A stretch of 34,779 bases of DNA from Syntrophaceae bacterium (GTDB lineage Bacteria; Desulfobacterota; SM23-61). A model generated the notes under the pieces. It was not told the origin of the DNA. It did no database searches and was given only the letters and a program-made list of their open reading frames with translations. Positions 7,869 through 16,292 of the stretch are shown piece after piece (position 1 is the stretch's first letter; every line of letters begins with the position of its first letter). The stretch is taken from positions 1 to 34,779 of the forward strand of contig JACAEW010000132.1 of the NCBI GenBank assembly GCA_013388675.1. The letters are read 5' to 3'. The position numbers and the translations under genes are program-made.

Positions 7869-8381
7869 TCAGAAGCCTCCCAGGATTTGCTCGTAGACTC
7901 TTTCAGCCAGGAGGAAGGAGATCCGACGGATGGCCTCTCGCTTGTTCTGCTCGGTGGCGTTCAGATCGGATTCCACCGGGTAATTTCGCCAATCGCTCAT
8001 CTCCTCCCGGAAAAAGACCTTTCCGTCCTTCGTCCCCTGAAAGGTGAATTCCACGGTGAGGGTGGCCCGGTATTCGACGGAGACCTGAATGGAAGTGGTC
8101 ACCGCAACCGGGGTGATGGTGAAAGATTTCACCGTGCCGGTTAGAAGGGCGTCCGCCGATTCCCGGGTAGCGACCGACAGCCTTTTGCTGGAGATGAATT
8201 TGGCAGTCAATGCCTGGGTCACGTCGGTCTCGACTCCGGTCTGGTCCGTCCGGTTGGCAAAGATGGGAATGGCCACCGAATGAATTCCGGGGGGAAGGTT
8301 GGTCTCCTTTCCCCGGAGCTGGTATCCGCATCCGGCCAGAAAGAGAAAAGCAAATAAGATTGTCCACTGCGCCCTTCTCAA
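7869..8381 (-). CDS. lptE: LPS-assembly lipoprotein LptE
   Basis: A 170-aa outer-membrane lipoprotein that plugs the LptD barrel and delivers lipopolysaccharide to the cell surface. It has a signal sequence with lipobox LAGC (C18), followed by GYQLRG and the family pattern of SVAIPIFANRT and RESADALLTGTVKSF. The start is TTG at 8379-8381, with GAGGGG 5 nt upstream. The usual order leuS-lptE-holA is kept, but two extra envelope genes separate it from leuS. Its presence indicates an LPS-type outer membrane. Confidence 0.92.
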   Translation of the reverse strand: MRRAQWTILFAFLFLAGCGYQLRGKETNLPPGIHSVAIPIFANRTDQTGVETDVTQALTAKFISSKRLSVATRESADALLTGTVKSFTITPVAVTTSIQVSVEYRATLTVEFTFQGTKDGKVFFREEMSDWRNYPVESDLNATEQNKREAIRRISFLLAERVYEQILGGF

Positions 8382-8390
8382 GAGAACCCC

Positions 8391-9461
8391 TCAGTCCAGA
8401 ACGATCATCACCCGGCACTCTTCCAGGAAGGTCCCTTTTTGGGCAAAGGGGGCCATCTTTTGGGATTCCCCTGGTCCCAGAACGATATCCGAAGGACTGG
8501 CCGGGTCGAGCTTAGACCCTTTGATGGTCAGGGGATTTTTCCCCACCCGGGGATTGGTTTGAGCAGCCGTCAAATCCCTGGCAAAAAGGGCCAACCCGTT
8601 CCGGGCAGCCTGATCCTGGGGAACATACTCACCCCGATACAGTTCCTTACCCGCTTCGTTTAGAATGCGAATAACCAGGGCGGGCCTCATCTTCAGACCC
8701 CGCGCGTCGATCACCACCCCCGTGAACGGCGGCAGGGTCGCCGGGTCCGGAAGCGGCTTTTCCACCGGTTTGGCCGGGGGCGAAGGAGGTTCAGGCCTTT
8801 TTTCCGGGGGGGACACCGTGAGTGGAGCGACCGGCTTCACTTCTTTTAACACGGTCGGCGAGGGGGTGGGCGGCGATTCGGGTTTTTTTCCCGAGGGAGG
8901 GGCCGGCTTGGGGGTTGGCTCAGCAGGGATAGAAGGGGGCGGCAAGACCCTCTTTTCCGGCTTTGCTTCCGGCGCCGGAGCGGTTGAAGGCGAAGCTCCT
9001 TTTCTCAGGTCCTCTGAGGCAGAGAGCAGGAGCGATAGAAAGTCCCCGGACAGGTCGATGGCCACGGTGACTTCGATGGCCCCGTCGGAAAGGTATTTCC
9101 GAAGGCGCCTCACCTCGACCGACCCCTGAATGAACCCCTCCGCCTGGAGGCGAATTTGGTCGTCCTTGGTAACGAAATTTTCCACCCGGGTTGCCGAATC
9201 CACCCGGACTCCCTTCAGGACCTCTAGGAGATTGCGGCGGGCATCGGACAAAGCGGCCCTTTCGGTCATCAGACGTGCCTGGGCCAGATTTCGGGAGTCC
9301 TTGGGAGGGGACCCGCTTCCCTTGGCCATGATAATCCCCTGGGACCAATTGATGACCCCGTGGCCGACTCGTTCGATCACTTCCCCGGTTTGAGCCCGGG
9401 CCGGTCCTGGTCCGAAAGCCAGGAAGAAAAAACCGAGGATTCCCCAAATGATTGCCTTCAC
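8391..9461 (-). CDS. Secreted LPP20/FlgT-like protein with proline-rich linker
   Basis: A 356-aa exported protein of unknown exact function. A signal peptide (about residues 1-23, cleavage after ARA) is followed by an LPP20/FlgT-N-like domain (about 25-150): VINWSQGIIMAKGSG, the LAQARLMTERAALSDARRNL helix, and SDGAIEVTVAIDLSG. Then come a Pro/Lys/Glu-rich linker (about 165-245) and a C-terminal domain starting FTGVVIDARGLKMRPAL that recurs in similar deltaproteobacterial proteins. The start is GTG at 9459-9461, overlapping the upstream TGA as GTGA and preceded by GGAGGAAACC, so it is translationally coupled to the 917-aa protein. The two probably act together in the periplasm or outer membrane (inference). 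A longer frame upstream of the GTG lies inside the previous gene and is not used. Confidence 0.8.
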   Translation of the reverse strand: MKAIIWGILGFFFLAFGPGPARAQTGEVIERVGHGVINWSQGIIMAKGSGSPPKDSRNLAQARLMTERAALSDARRNLLEVLKGVRVDSATRVENFVTKDDQIRLQAEGFIQGSVEVRRLRKYLSDGAIEVTVAIDLSGDFLSLLLSASEDLRKGASPSTAPAPEAKPEKRVLPPPSIPAEPTPKPAPPSGKKPESPPTPSPTVLKEVKPVAPLTVSPPEKRPEPPSPPAKPVEKPLPDPATLPPFTGVVIDARGLKMRPALVIRILNEAGKELYRGEYVPQDQAARNGLALFARDLTAAQTNPRVGKNPLTIKGSKLDPASPSDIVLGPGESQKMAPFAQKGTFLEECRVMIVLD

Positions 9462-12211
9462 GGTTTCCTCCCGCCAAAGGCCTCGGGTTCCGGCCTTTCC
9501 AGCCAGGGTTTCAAGTTCATCTGTCCCAGGAAAAGCGATTCCGGGGGCGGGCTCGCCCCCCACCAGTTCTCGCGGGCATCCATGAAGATGGAAGAATGGC
9601 TCTGAACGGCGAAATCGTTCTCCCGAAAATTGTTTCGATACAGCCTGGGGCGGGCTCCCCCCAGAGCAACGAGCGCTCCCGTTCCGGTATTCTGCAGGAA
9701 TGTGCTGTAAGAGACCTTCGGGGCACCTTGATGCGTAACCTTCAGCCCCGCCTGGCCGTTGCGGGCAATCAGGCAGCGGTCGATTTCGGGGGAACCGTAG
9801 GCCACCTCCATACCGGTTTCGGCATATTCGATGATGCAGTAGCGGAAGAAACTGGCCACCCCGCTCTCCTTTTCGAAGCGGACGGCCGCCGGATACGCCG
9901 CCGGCGTGGGAGAGGAATTGCTGGAGGTGAAGGTGATCGTCCCATCGGGAGTCCCCCGGGCGTCGATGCCCCCATCTTTCACCACCATGGACGCCCCTGC
10001 GTTGAATTTGAGCGTAACCCCGGGTTGAATGAAGAGCGTCGCTCCCCCATCGATCGTCACTTCCCGTTCCACCACATAAGGGCTGTGGGCCAGGATGAGG
10101 AAAGAGTCCTTCTGGACCGGAGAGGCCAGGGGCGATTTCAGGATGGGAAGTTCGATGGGCCTTCCCTGGGGATAAGGGGCGTCTAGCACCCGGTGGTATT
10201 CAACCCTTCCGGAGATTTTGGAAGCGAGCTTGAAGCCGGCCTTTTCTCCCCACCAGTTTTCGAGCGCCTCCACGGGAAGGTCCCTCTCCCGGTCGTTGAA
10301 AACTTCGAACTTTCCGTTGTCGTGGATATTATTTTGAGTCAAGCGGGGCGAGGAAGAAAAAAGACGCACCCCCGCCTCCCCGTTGTTCAGGACCCGGTTT
10401 TTTTGGAGCGAAGGACTGGATTCCCGGATCAGGACCCCGTCCTTCTGGTTTCCCTGAATGTCGTTTTCTTCCAGGACCGGCGCCGCCCCTCCCAGGATCT
10501 CCACCCCCGACAGATTGGCGGAGATAACGTTTCCCTGGACCCGGGGCCTCGAAAAGGAATCCTGAATCCGGAGGCCCACCCGGTTTTTCGAAAGGTCGTT
10601 GCCCTGGATCCGGGGAGAGGAGGAAAGGCAGGTGATTCCGGCATGGGCGCCGGTGATCTTGGCGAACTGAACGGAGCTCTCTTCATTCTGGGTTCCCTGA
10701 AAGAGCAGCCCCTTCCACTCGCCCCCCACGGTGGCCGGTTCGAAGACGATTCTGTTTTTGGGGTCCCCCTGAGCCAGGAGTTTTCCCGCAACCACAAGCC
10801 CGGCCCCGTGGGAATGGACCACGGTCCCGGGCTCGATGGTCAGGGTTGCTCGAGCTTCCACCGTAACCGAATCCTCTAAAATATAAGGACTCGCCCCGGC
10901 GAACCAAGTTACATTCTCCCGAATCGATCCTTTCACCCGGGTGGGGCCTGGAGCGATCGGGGTGGCCCGAAAAGACTCCGAGGGCTTGCTTTCATTCCCC
11001 GCTAAATCCACGGCCGTGACCCGGTAAAAATAGGGGGATTCGTTGGTAAGGTTGGTATCCTTGAAAGAAGTCATCTCGGTCTTGCCAACTGCCGCAAACC
11101 CGGTCAGGGGGGTGCTGCTGCGGTAGATTCGGTATTGACCGATGTCCTTGTCCGGGCTTTTGAACCAGCTCAGCTCGACCATTTTATCCCTGCCCACCGC
11201 CTGGATTCCACCGGGAATGGCCGGGGGGATTGTATCGATGGTTACCGGACCCAGGGCGTCAACCCATTCGGCGGAGTTTCCGTGGTCGTCCCAGAGGACT
11301 CCGACGATTAAGGCTTCTTCCACAAAATCGCCGGGCAGGACCTTGTAGGACCCGGAATACATTCCCGGTTCTTCTTCCCGCAAAGGGATATCTTTTTTAA
11401 AATTGCCGATCCGGAAGGAGGCCTTTTTCCGCGGGTCCCCTTCCAGGGCCACCTTGAGCACGTCTCCCGCTTTCAGGGCGTACCGGTCTGTCCGTCTCAT
11501 GCCGTCGTGGGCCATGATGGCAATGCCCGGGGGCCTCAAGGCTTGGGCAAGGGTGGGCTGGGGGATGCTGCGGACCATTTCCCGGAAAAGATCGTCGGAG
11601 GATCGCAAGAGTTCGATCTCCCGCATGTTGAAGGCGGTGCTAACCGCAGTGAGGATGAGACCCACGGGAGTGGTGGCGATTCCCCCGCCGTGTTTCCGGG
11701 AAACATCTTTCGCCCACCAGAGTTCCTTGCCGTTTTGGGGATCGATCATCCGGACCTCGGCCCCCACGGCCACCTGGGAATAGACGCCTACATAAATGCG
11801 GTCATAATGGGTGATCACTCCTTGGAGGAGGGCGTCTGCCTTGAGGATCTCCCTCAACTTCGAGGGCGGAGTTGCGGCCACCTGATCGGGGGTTTCCAAC
11901 CCCGCCTGGCGAAGGGCATGGTCAATCTTGTAGAGGGGAATAGCGGTATAATTCAGGGTGCTGAAATGGCCGTGAAAGGACTTGCGGACGATGTCGAAGG
12001 CTTCTTTCTGTTCTGTCCGGTTGAGGAAGGGCAAGACCGCCACCGTTTGGGGCGGCCGGTCCTGGAGAGACTTGTCGAAGCGGTATTCGCCCTTGAAAGG
12101 GATGGTGATGGGGGGCGTGATTTTGGCCTGTTCCGTGTAAACGCAACTTTCCCCTCCGATTCCGATAAGGATGGCCGCGATTCCCCAAAGAAGCCCTTCC
12201 TTTCCCGTCAT
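9458..12211 (-). CDS. Large envelope protein: DUF799/GNA1162-like + Fn3 + two beta-helix modules
   Basis: A 917-aa exported protein. A hydrophobic N-terminus (about 7-20) leads to C23, a possible but atypical lipobox (GESC). Residues about 30-215 resemble the DUF799/GNA1162 lipoprotein family: TVAVLPFLNRT, LREILKADALLQGVITHYD and GKELWWAKD. A beta-rich region (230-325) and an Fn3 domain (about 328-416, ending VTAVDLAGNES) follow. Two right-handed parallel beta-helix modules then fill the C-terminal half. Each opens with SPY(I/V) and an ATL.I.PG motif and closes with ENWWG, so they look like an internal duplication. The start ATG at 12209-12211 has AAGGAGAG upstream; a GTG two codons earlier is too close to it. 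It sits between leuS and the LPP20-like gene in the lptE-holA operon. A surface or periplasmic scaffold or glycan-binding role is inference. Confidence 0.82.
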   Translation of the reverse strand: MTGKEGLLWGIAAILIGIGGESCVYTEQAKITPPITIPFKGEYRFDKSLQDRPPQTVAVLPFLNRTEQKEAFDIVRKSFHGHFSTLNYTAIPLYKIDHALRQAGLETPDQVAATPPSKLREILKADALLQGVITHYDRIYVGVYSQVAVGAEVRMIDPQNGKELWWAKDVSRKHGGGIATTPVGLILTAVSTAFNMREIELLRSSDDLFREMVRSIPQPTLAQALRPPGIAIMAHDGMRRTDRYALKAGDVLKVALEGDPRKKASFRIGNFKKDIPLREEEPGMYSGSYKVLPGDFVEEALIVGVLWDDHGNSAEWVDALGPVTIDTIPPAIPGGIQAVGRDKMVELSWFKSPDKDIGQYRIYRSSTPLTGFAAVGKTEMTSFKDTNLTNESPYFYRVTAVDLAGNESKPSESFRATPIAPGPTRVKGSIRENVTWFAGASPYILEDSVTVEARATLTIEPGTVVHSHGAGLVVAGKLLAQGDPKNRIVFEPATVGGEWKGLLFQGTQNEESSVQFAKITGAHAGITCLSSSPRIQGNDLSKNRVGLRIQDSFSRPRVQGNVISANLSGVEILGGAAPVLEENDIQGNQKDGVLIRESSPSLQKNRVLNNGEAGVRLFSSSPRLTQNNIHDNGKFEVFNDRERDLPVEALENWWGEKAGFKLASKISGRVEYHRVLDAPYPQGRPIELPILKSPLASPVQKDSFLILAHSPYVVEREVTIDGGATLFIQPGVTLKFNAGASMVVKDGGIDARGTPDGTITFTSSNSSPTPAAYPAAVRFEKESGVASFFRYCIIEYAETGMEVAYGSPEIDRCLIARNGQAGLKVTHQGAPKVSYSTFLQNTGTGALVALGGARPRLYRNNFRENDFAVQSHSSIFMDARENWWGASPPPESLFLGQMNLKPWLERPEPEAFGGRKP

Positions 12212-12305
12212 GGGCACTCTCCTTGATCATGGGCCAGAGAGCCGCAGGCCGCCGAGGAACGGTAAGACCGGGGGAAAGCGGCCCTCGGCCCCCTGCCGAT
12301 TTGGG

Positions 12306-14891
12306 TCAGACGACCAAATTCACAAGCTTCTTGGGCACCCAGACGAACTTCTTCACGGGCTGGCCCTGCAAAACCTCCCGGACCCGCTCGTTGGCCAGCA
12401 CCGCTTGTTTCACTTCCGCTTCCGAAGCGTGAACCCCCACGGTAACGCGGCTGCGCAGCTTTCCGTTCACCTGGACCACCAGGAGGACTTCTTCGTCCCG
12501 GATGGCGTTTTCATCAAACCGCGGCCAGGGCTCCTTGGACACGCTTTGTGGGTGCCCCAGGAAATTCCAGAGTTCTTCGCAGATGTGGGGGACAAAGGGC
12601 GAAAGGAGGACGATCACCGTTTCCACCGCCTCCCGCATCACCCCGGCGGTCTGGGGGTCCGGGTCTCCTCTCTTGCCTTCCATCTGGTAAAGGGAGTTCA
12701 CCAGTTCCATGACCGCGCTAATGGCGGTGTTGAAGTGGAAGCGGTTTTCGATATCCTCGGTCACCCTCTTGATGGTCCCATGAATTTTGCGCCGCAGGGA
12801 CCTTAAGTTTTCGGGCAGGGGGGCCTGGCTTGGCGACGCCGTCCCGGATTTCAGGACCTCGGCCCAGTCTTCCACCAGGCGCCAGACGCGGTGGAGGAAG
12901 CGGTAGGACCCCTCCACTCCCTGTTCGCTCCATTCCAGGTCCTTCTCGGGCGGGGAGGCAAAAAGGCAGAAGAGCCGCACCGTGTCGGCCCCGTATTTCT
13001 GCACCAGGAAATCGGGGTCGACCACGTTCTTCTTGGACTTGCTCATTTTCTCGGTCCGGCCTACCTGGACCGGAGCCCCGCACTTTACGCAGGTCAGATT
13101 ATTCGTTACCTCCTCGGGATAGAGGAATCCGTCCTTGGAGCAGTGATGGGTTTCTTTCACCACCATGCCCTGGGTGAGGAGATTGGTGAAGGGTTCGGGA
13201 AAGTCCAAAAGGCCGAAATCCCGCAGGACCCGGGTGTAAAAGCGGGAGTAAAGCAGATGGAGAATGGCGTGCTCGATCCCGCCGATGTACTGGTCCACGG
13301 GCATCCAGTACTTCACCTCTTCCCGGTTAAACATGCCCCGGTCCTCCCGGGGGCTGCAGAAACGCTCGAAATACCAGGACGACTCCACGAAGGTATCCAT
13401 GGTGTCCGTCTCCCGGCGGGCCGGCTTTCCGCACCCCGGGCAGGGAGCATTCACGAAAGAGGGGGCGTGGGCCAGGGGGGAGTCTCCCAGGCCGGTGAGT
13501 CTCACATCCTGGGGGAGGATGACCGGAAGGTCTTTTTCCGGCACGGGCACGGTCCCGCAGTGAGGACAGAATATAATCGGGATGGGCGCTCCCCAGTACC
13601 TCTGCCGGGAAATCCCCCAGTCCCTCAGGCGGTAGTTGATGGATTTCTTCCCCAGGCCTCTCTCTTCCAGGTGCTGGGCGATGGCCTCCCTGGCCTCTTC
13701 GCTGGTCATGCCGTTGAACCGCTCCGAGTTGACCAGAATTCCGTCCTCGGTATAAGCCTCGGTCATGGTTTGGGCGTCCAGGGACGGCTTCTGGGGAGGC
13801 TGAACCACGACCACCAGGTCGAGCCCGAACTTCTTGGCGAAGTAGAAATCCCTCTGATCATGGGTGGGAACGGCCATGACCGCGCCCGTTCCGTATTCCA
13901 GGAGGACAAAATTCCCGGCGAAAATGGGCATTTTCATGCCGGTTAGCGGGTTCCTGCAGTAGGCGCCGATGAAAATCCCCTCTTTTTCGTAATCGTCGGA
14001 GGTTCGCTTGATCTTATCCTGCTTCTTGATCCGCTCGACGAACTCCTGGACCTCTTTTTCCTGGGGCGTTCCCTTGGAGAGCTCCAGAGTCAGGGGGTGT
14101 TCCGGGGCCAGGGTCATGAAGGTCGCCCCGAAGACCGTATCCTGCCGGGTGGTGAAGACCGGTATAAACCCTTCCCGGTCCCAAAAGGGGAAATGAATGG
14201 TGGCGCCCACCGAGCGCCCGATCCAGTTCCTCTGCATAGTAAGGACCCGCTCGGGCCAGCCCGGGAGCTTCTCGCAGTATTCCAGCAGGTCCTCCGTGTA
14301 GTGAGTGATCTTGAAAAACCAGCCCGGCATCTCCTTCTGGGTAACCTCCTCGCCGCACCGCCAGCAACAGCCCGACTCCACCTGCTCGTTGGCCAAGACG
14401 GTCTGACACTTCACGCACCAGTTCACGAAGGAGGTTTTCTGGTAGGCCAGGCCTTTCTCGTACATCTTGAGGAAGAGCCACTGTTCCCAGCGATAGTAAG
14501 CCGGATCGCAGGTGGTCACTTCCCGGTCCCAGTCGTAACTGAAACCCATCCGGCTGAGCTGTTTTTTCATGACCGCGATGTTCTCGTAGGTCCACCGGGC
14601 GGGATGGACCCCGTGTTGAATGGCCGCGTTTTCGGCGGGCATGCCGAAGGCATCCCATCCCATGGGGTGGATCACGTTCCAGCCACGCATCCGCTTGTAA
14701 CGGGCCACTACATCCCCGATGGAATAATTGCGCACATGCCCCATGTGGATCTTTCCCGACGGGTAGGGAAACATTTCCAGGACGTAATATTTTTGCCGAT
14801 TCGGGTTGGCGTGGCTCTTAAAAAGCCCCTGTTCTTCCCAGATTCTTTGCCATTTTTCCTCTGTGCTCTGAGGATCGTAACGCCGATTCAT
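12306..14891 (-). CDS. leuS: Leucyl-tRNA synthetase
   Basis: An 861-aa class I aminoacyl-tRNA synthetase. The HIGH-type motif is [11 protein letters not shown] (HMGH at 49-52), followed by [17 protein letters not shown] zinc-type Cys cluster (CVKCQTV...CCWRCG) lies near 160-185. The CP1 editing domain includes [15 protein letters not shown], and [14 protein letters not shown] contains KMSKS at 615-619. A second Cys pair set (CVKCGAP) precedes KMSKS. Length is normal. The ATG is preceded by a strong GGGGAGGAGAGG. It is the first gene of the leuS-lptE-holA operon; 94 nt separate its stop from the next start. Confidence 0.98.
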   Translation of the reverse strand: MNRRYDPQSTEEKWQRIWEEQGLFKSHANPNRQKYYVLEMFPYPSGKIHMGHVRNYSIGDVVARYKRMRGWNVIHPMGWDAFGMPAENAAIQHGVHPARWTYENIAVMKKQLSRMGFSYDWDREVTTCDPAYYRWEQWLFLKMYEKGLAYQKTSFVNWCVKCQTVLANEQVESGCCWRCGEEVTQKEMPGWFFKITHYTEDLLEYCEKLPGWPERVLTMQRNWIGRSVGATIHFPFWDREGFIPVFTTRQDTVFGATFMTLAPEHPLTLELSKGTPQEKEVQEFVERIKKQDKIKRTSDDYEKEGIFIGAYCRNPLTGMKMPIFAGNFVLLEYGTGAVMAVPTHDQRDFYFAKKFGLDLVVVVQPPQKPSLDAQTMTEAYTEDGILVNSERFNGMTSEEAREAIAQHLEERGLGKKSINYRLRDWGISRQRYWGAPIPIIFCPHCGTVPVPEKDLPVILPQDVRLTGLGDSPLAHAPSFVNAPCPGCGKPARRETDTMDTFVESSWYFERFCSPREDRGMFNREEVKYWMPVDQYIGGIEHAILHLLYSRFYTRVLRDFGLLDFPEPFTNLLTQGMVVKETHHCSKDGFLYPEEVTNNLTCVKCGAPVQVGRTEKMSKSKKNVVDPDFLVQKYGADTVRLFCLFASPPEKDLEWSEQGVEGSYRFLHRVWRLVEDWAEVLKSGTASPSQAPLPENLRSLRRKIHGTIKRVTEDIENRFHFNTAISAVMELVNSLYQMEGKRGDPDPQTAGVMREAVETVIVLLSPFVPHICEELWNFLGHPQSVSKEPWPRFDENAIRDEEVLLVVQVNGKLRSRVTVGVHASEAEVKQAVLANERVREVLQGQPVKKFVWVPKKLVNLVV

Positions 14892-15193
14892 CCTCTCCTC
14901 CCCAAAGGTTTACTCCCCATAAATACCATAATCATGCTAGGCCTTCAAGAATAAAGAAAACCCAAAGCTTCCAATCCCGCATCCCTCGAAAACGGCCTGC
15001 CGAATGGGGGGTGAACCTCCCGGGGATTCTTGGGTAATTATTTGAATTTATATTTATTTTTGGACAACTCCCACTTCTCATTGGGGGCGATGAAACGATG
15101 GAGTGGAAAATCTAAGGAGAGGTATAGTGGTTAAGGTCCGCATTGAGTGATCGATTGCAGATTTGGAAACTTTCGGATTGCCTGTCCCAAAGC
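14892..15193. other. Intergenic region without a recognisable gene
   Basis: Apart from the tentative leuS promoter I see no coding frame with start, Shine-Dalgarno and plausible product. The stretch 15038-15063 is notably A+T-rich against the GC-rich background. A tRNA D-arm-like string near 15120 is not part of a complete tRNA. Confidence 0.5.
14920..14948 (-). promoter_or_regulatory. Possible leuS promoter
   Basis: On the minus strand, TTGAAG (14943-14948), 17 nt, TATTTA (14920-14925) would place the start about 20-25 nt upstream of the leuS ATG. The -10 matches poorly, so this is tentative. Confidence 0.35.
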
Positions 15194-15194
15194 C

Positions 15195-15212
15195 AAAAAT
15201 CCCCCCGGGGGG
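15195..15212 (-). terminator. Intrinsic terminator after the tRNA gene
   Basis: The palindrome CCCCCCGGGGGG (15201-15212) is followed on the minus strand by ATTTTT (15195-15200). It lies 31 nt downstream of the tRNA 3' end, in the right place and orientation to end its transcript before leuS. Confidence 0.6.
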
Positions 15213-15243
15213 TCTCTTTCATGATCGGTTCGCACTACGAAAG

Positions 15244-15320
15244 TGGTGGCGGTGCAGGGATTTGAACCCCGGACACTGCGGATATGAGCCGCATGCTCTG
15301 ACCAACTGAGCTACACCGCC
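15244..15320 (-). tRNA. tRNA with CAU anticodon (elongator tRNA-Met most likely)
   Basis: A complete cloverleaf including an encoded CCA end (15244-15246) with discriminator A (15247). The acceptor arms GGCGGTG and CACCGCC pair over 7 bp; the D-arm is AGCTCAGTTGGTCAGAGC; the anticodon stem TGCGG/CCGCA encloses loop CTCATAT with anticodon CAT (15284-15286); the T-loop is GTTCAAATC. A CAU anticodon fits elongator tRNA-Met or the lysidine-modified isoleucine tRNA; it is not an initiator, since the first acceptor base pair is G-C. I favour tRNA-Met by overall resemblance. It has its own promoter and terminator. Confidence 0.95.
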
Positions 15321-15340
15321 ACTCCAAGAAGGGCCCTTTT

Positions 15341-15370
15341 TTTATAATTCGGTTTTCGGTGGGTTGTCAA
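15341..15370 (-). promoter_or_regulatory. Strong promoter of the tRNA gene
   Basis: Minus-strand -35 TTGACA (15365-15370), 18-nt spacer, -10 TATAAA (15341-15346). The predicted start lies near 15334, about 14 nt before the mature tRNA, close to a GGGCCC stretch. Confidence 0.75.
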
Positions 15371-15382
15371 CTGAAAAGAAAC

Positions 15383-15410
15383 TTTCAGCTGTCAGCCATC
15401 AGCATACAGC
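15383..15410. repeat. 7-nt-period array, four NNNCAGC units
   Basis: Four contiguous heptamers, TTTCAGC, TGTCAGC, CATCAGC and ATACAGC, share CAGC at a fixed 7-nt step. The same word recurs in the larger inverted array at 31378-31457. It lies between the tRNA promoter and the stop of the TtcA-like gene. Confidence 0.7.
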
Positions 15411-15452
15411 GAGGTGCTTTTTGGCCAACGGCCGAACGCTGGAAGGGGATCG

Positions 15453-16190
15453 CTACTTCGTCAGTAAATAATCCGGCTTCACATGCATCATGGCCTTGAA
15501 GATGTTCTCCTTAACTCCCCGATGATCCTGATCCAGCTTTTGGATCAATTCCTTGATGTATTTCCTTTTGGTGCGGTTCGCCGTGGGACAGGGGTTGGCT
15601 ATTACCGGAAGGCCCGCTTCCCGGGCGAAGCGTTTCAGCAAAGACTCCTCCGTATAGGCCAGGGGCCGGATCAGATGGAACTCTCCCTGGAAATAAGACT
15701 GGTAGGGAATCATGGTGCTGATCTCCCTCCCGAAAAAGACGTTCAGCAGGAGGGTTTCGATGACATCGTCCTTGTTATGAGCCAGGGCGAGTTTATTGCA
15801 TTGATACTCCCGGGCGAGCTCGAAGAGCTTTCGTCGGCGCAGCCGGGAGCAAAGAAAGCAGGGACTGGCCTTCCGGTTGTAGTCGCTATGCGACAGGGGG
15901 CCGATGTTGGATTTCTCGATTCGGTATTCGCCCTCCTCCTGGGCGAAAAAATCCTCCATCGCCCGAGCTGGCTGTCCGTTGGTCCCCTCGAAGCCCAGGT
16001 CCACGTAAACGCCCAGGATGAAATCCGGCTTGGGCACAAAGAGAAGGGGGCCGGTGATCAGTTTAAAAAGGGTTAGGCTGTCGGCCCCCCCCGATACGCC
16101 CACCAACACACGGTCCCCCTCCGAAAGCATGCCGTGCTTGAGAATCGCGCGCTCGAATCGCTTCCGGAGGTGGAGGTATAGCTTGCTCAT
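15453..16190 (-). CDS. ttcA: TtcA-like tRNA thiolation ATPase (PP-loop)
   Basis: A 245-aa cytoplasmic PP-loop ATPase, probably making 2-thiocytidine or a related thiolated base in tRNA. The PP-loop is SGGADS (33-38). A Cys pair SPCFLCSRLRRRKLF (C111, C114) and a later Cys (C201 in NPCPTANRT) match the three cluster ligands of TtcA, which binds a 4Fe-4S cluster. It is shorter than Escherichia coli TtcA, mainly at the C-terminus. The AHNKDDVIETLLLN segment is typical of TtcA/TilS enzymes; the Cys set argues for the TtcA subgroup and against TilS. The ATG lacks an obvious Shine-Dalgarno. It lies alone between two intergenic 7-nt arrays, upstream of the CAU tRNA gene. Confidence 0.85.
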   Translation of the reverse strand: MSKLYLHLRKRFERAILKHGMLSEGDRVLVGVSGGADSLTLFKLITGPLLFVPKPDFILGVYVDLGFEGTNGQPARAMEDFFAQEEGEYRIEKSNIGPLSHSDYNRKASPCFLCSRLRRRKLFELAREYQCNKLALAHNKDDVIETLLLNVFFGREISTMIPYQSYFQGEFHLIRPLAYTEESLLKRFAREAGLPVIANPCPTANRTKRKYIKELIQKLDQDHRGVKENIFKAMMHVKPDYLLTK

Positions 16191-16201
16191 TTTTTTAAAG
16201 C

Positions 16202-16266
16202 GATGCTGGATACCGGATGTAGATAAAATCCATTATCGAATATCTGGTATTTCAGTATCGGGTATC
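16202..16266. repeat. Inverted pair of 7-nt-period arrays (GATNNNG type)
   Basis: The left arm has GATGCTG, GATACCG and GATGTAG (16202-16222). The right arm is the complement-oriented series ATCGAAT, ATCTGGT, ATTTCAGT (one 8-nt unit), ATCGGGT, ATC (16235-16266). The two arms could fold back on each other. It fills most of the gap between the hydrolase stop and the TtcA-like start. Confidence 0.65.
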
Positions 16267-16292
16267 TTTTCTCCCCTGTCAAGAATTCGGGG

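Noticed and set aside
8391-9563. Longer start for the LPP20-like protein
   Set aside because: The longer form buries the signal peptide and overlaps the previous gene by about 100 nt; the GTG at 9461 has a Shine-Dalgarno and a GTGA overlap.
15115-15185. tRNA-like string (GGTATAGTGGTTAAGG)
   Set aside because: It resembles a D-arm only; no matching acceptor stem, anticodon arm or GTTCRANNC T-loop follows.
15383-15410. CRISPR array
   Set aside because: The period is 7 nt and the units are degenerate; there are no 24-40-nt direct repeats with unique spacers and no cas genes.
15453-16190. Calling the PP-loop protein TilS
   Set aside because: It has the three-Cys TtcA pattern (C111, C114, C201) and lacks a TilS-type C-terminal extension.
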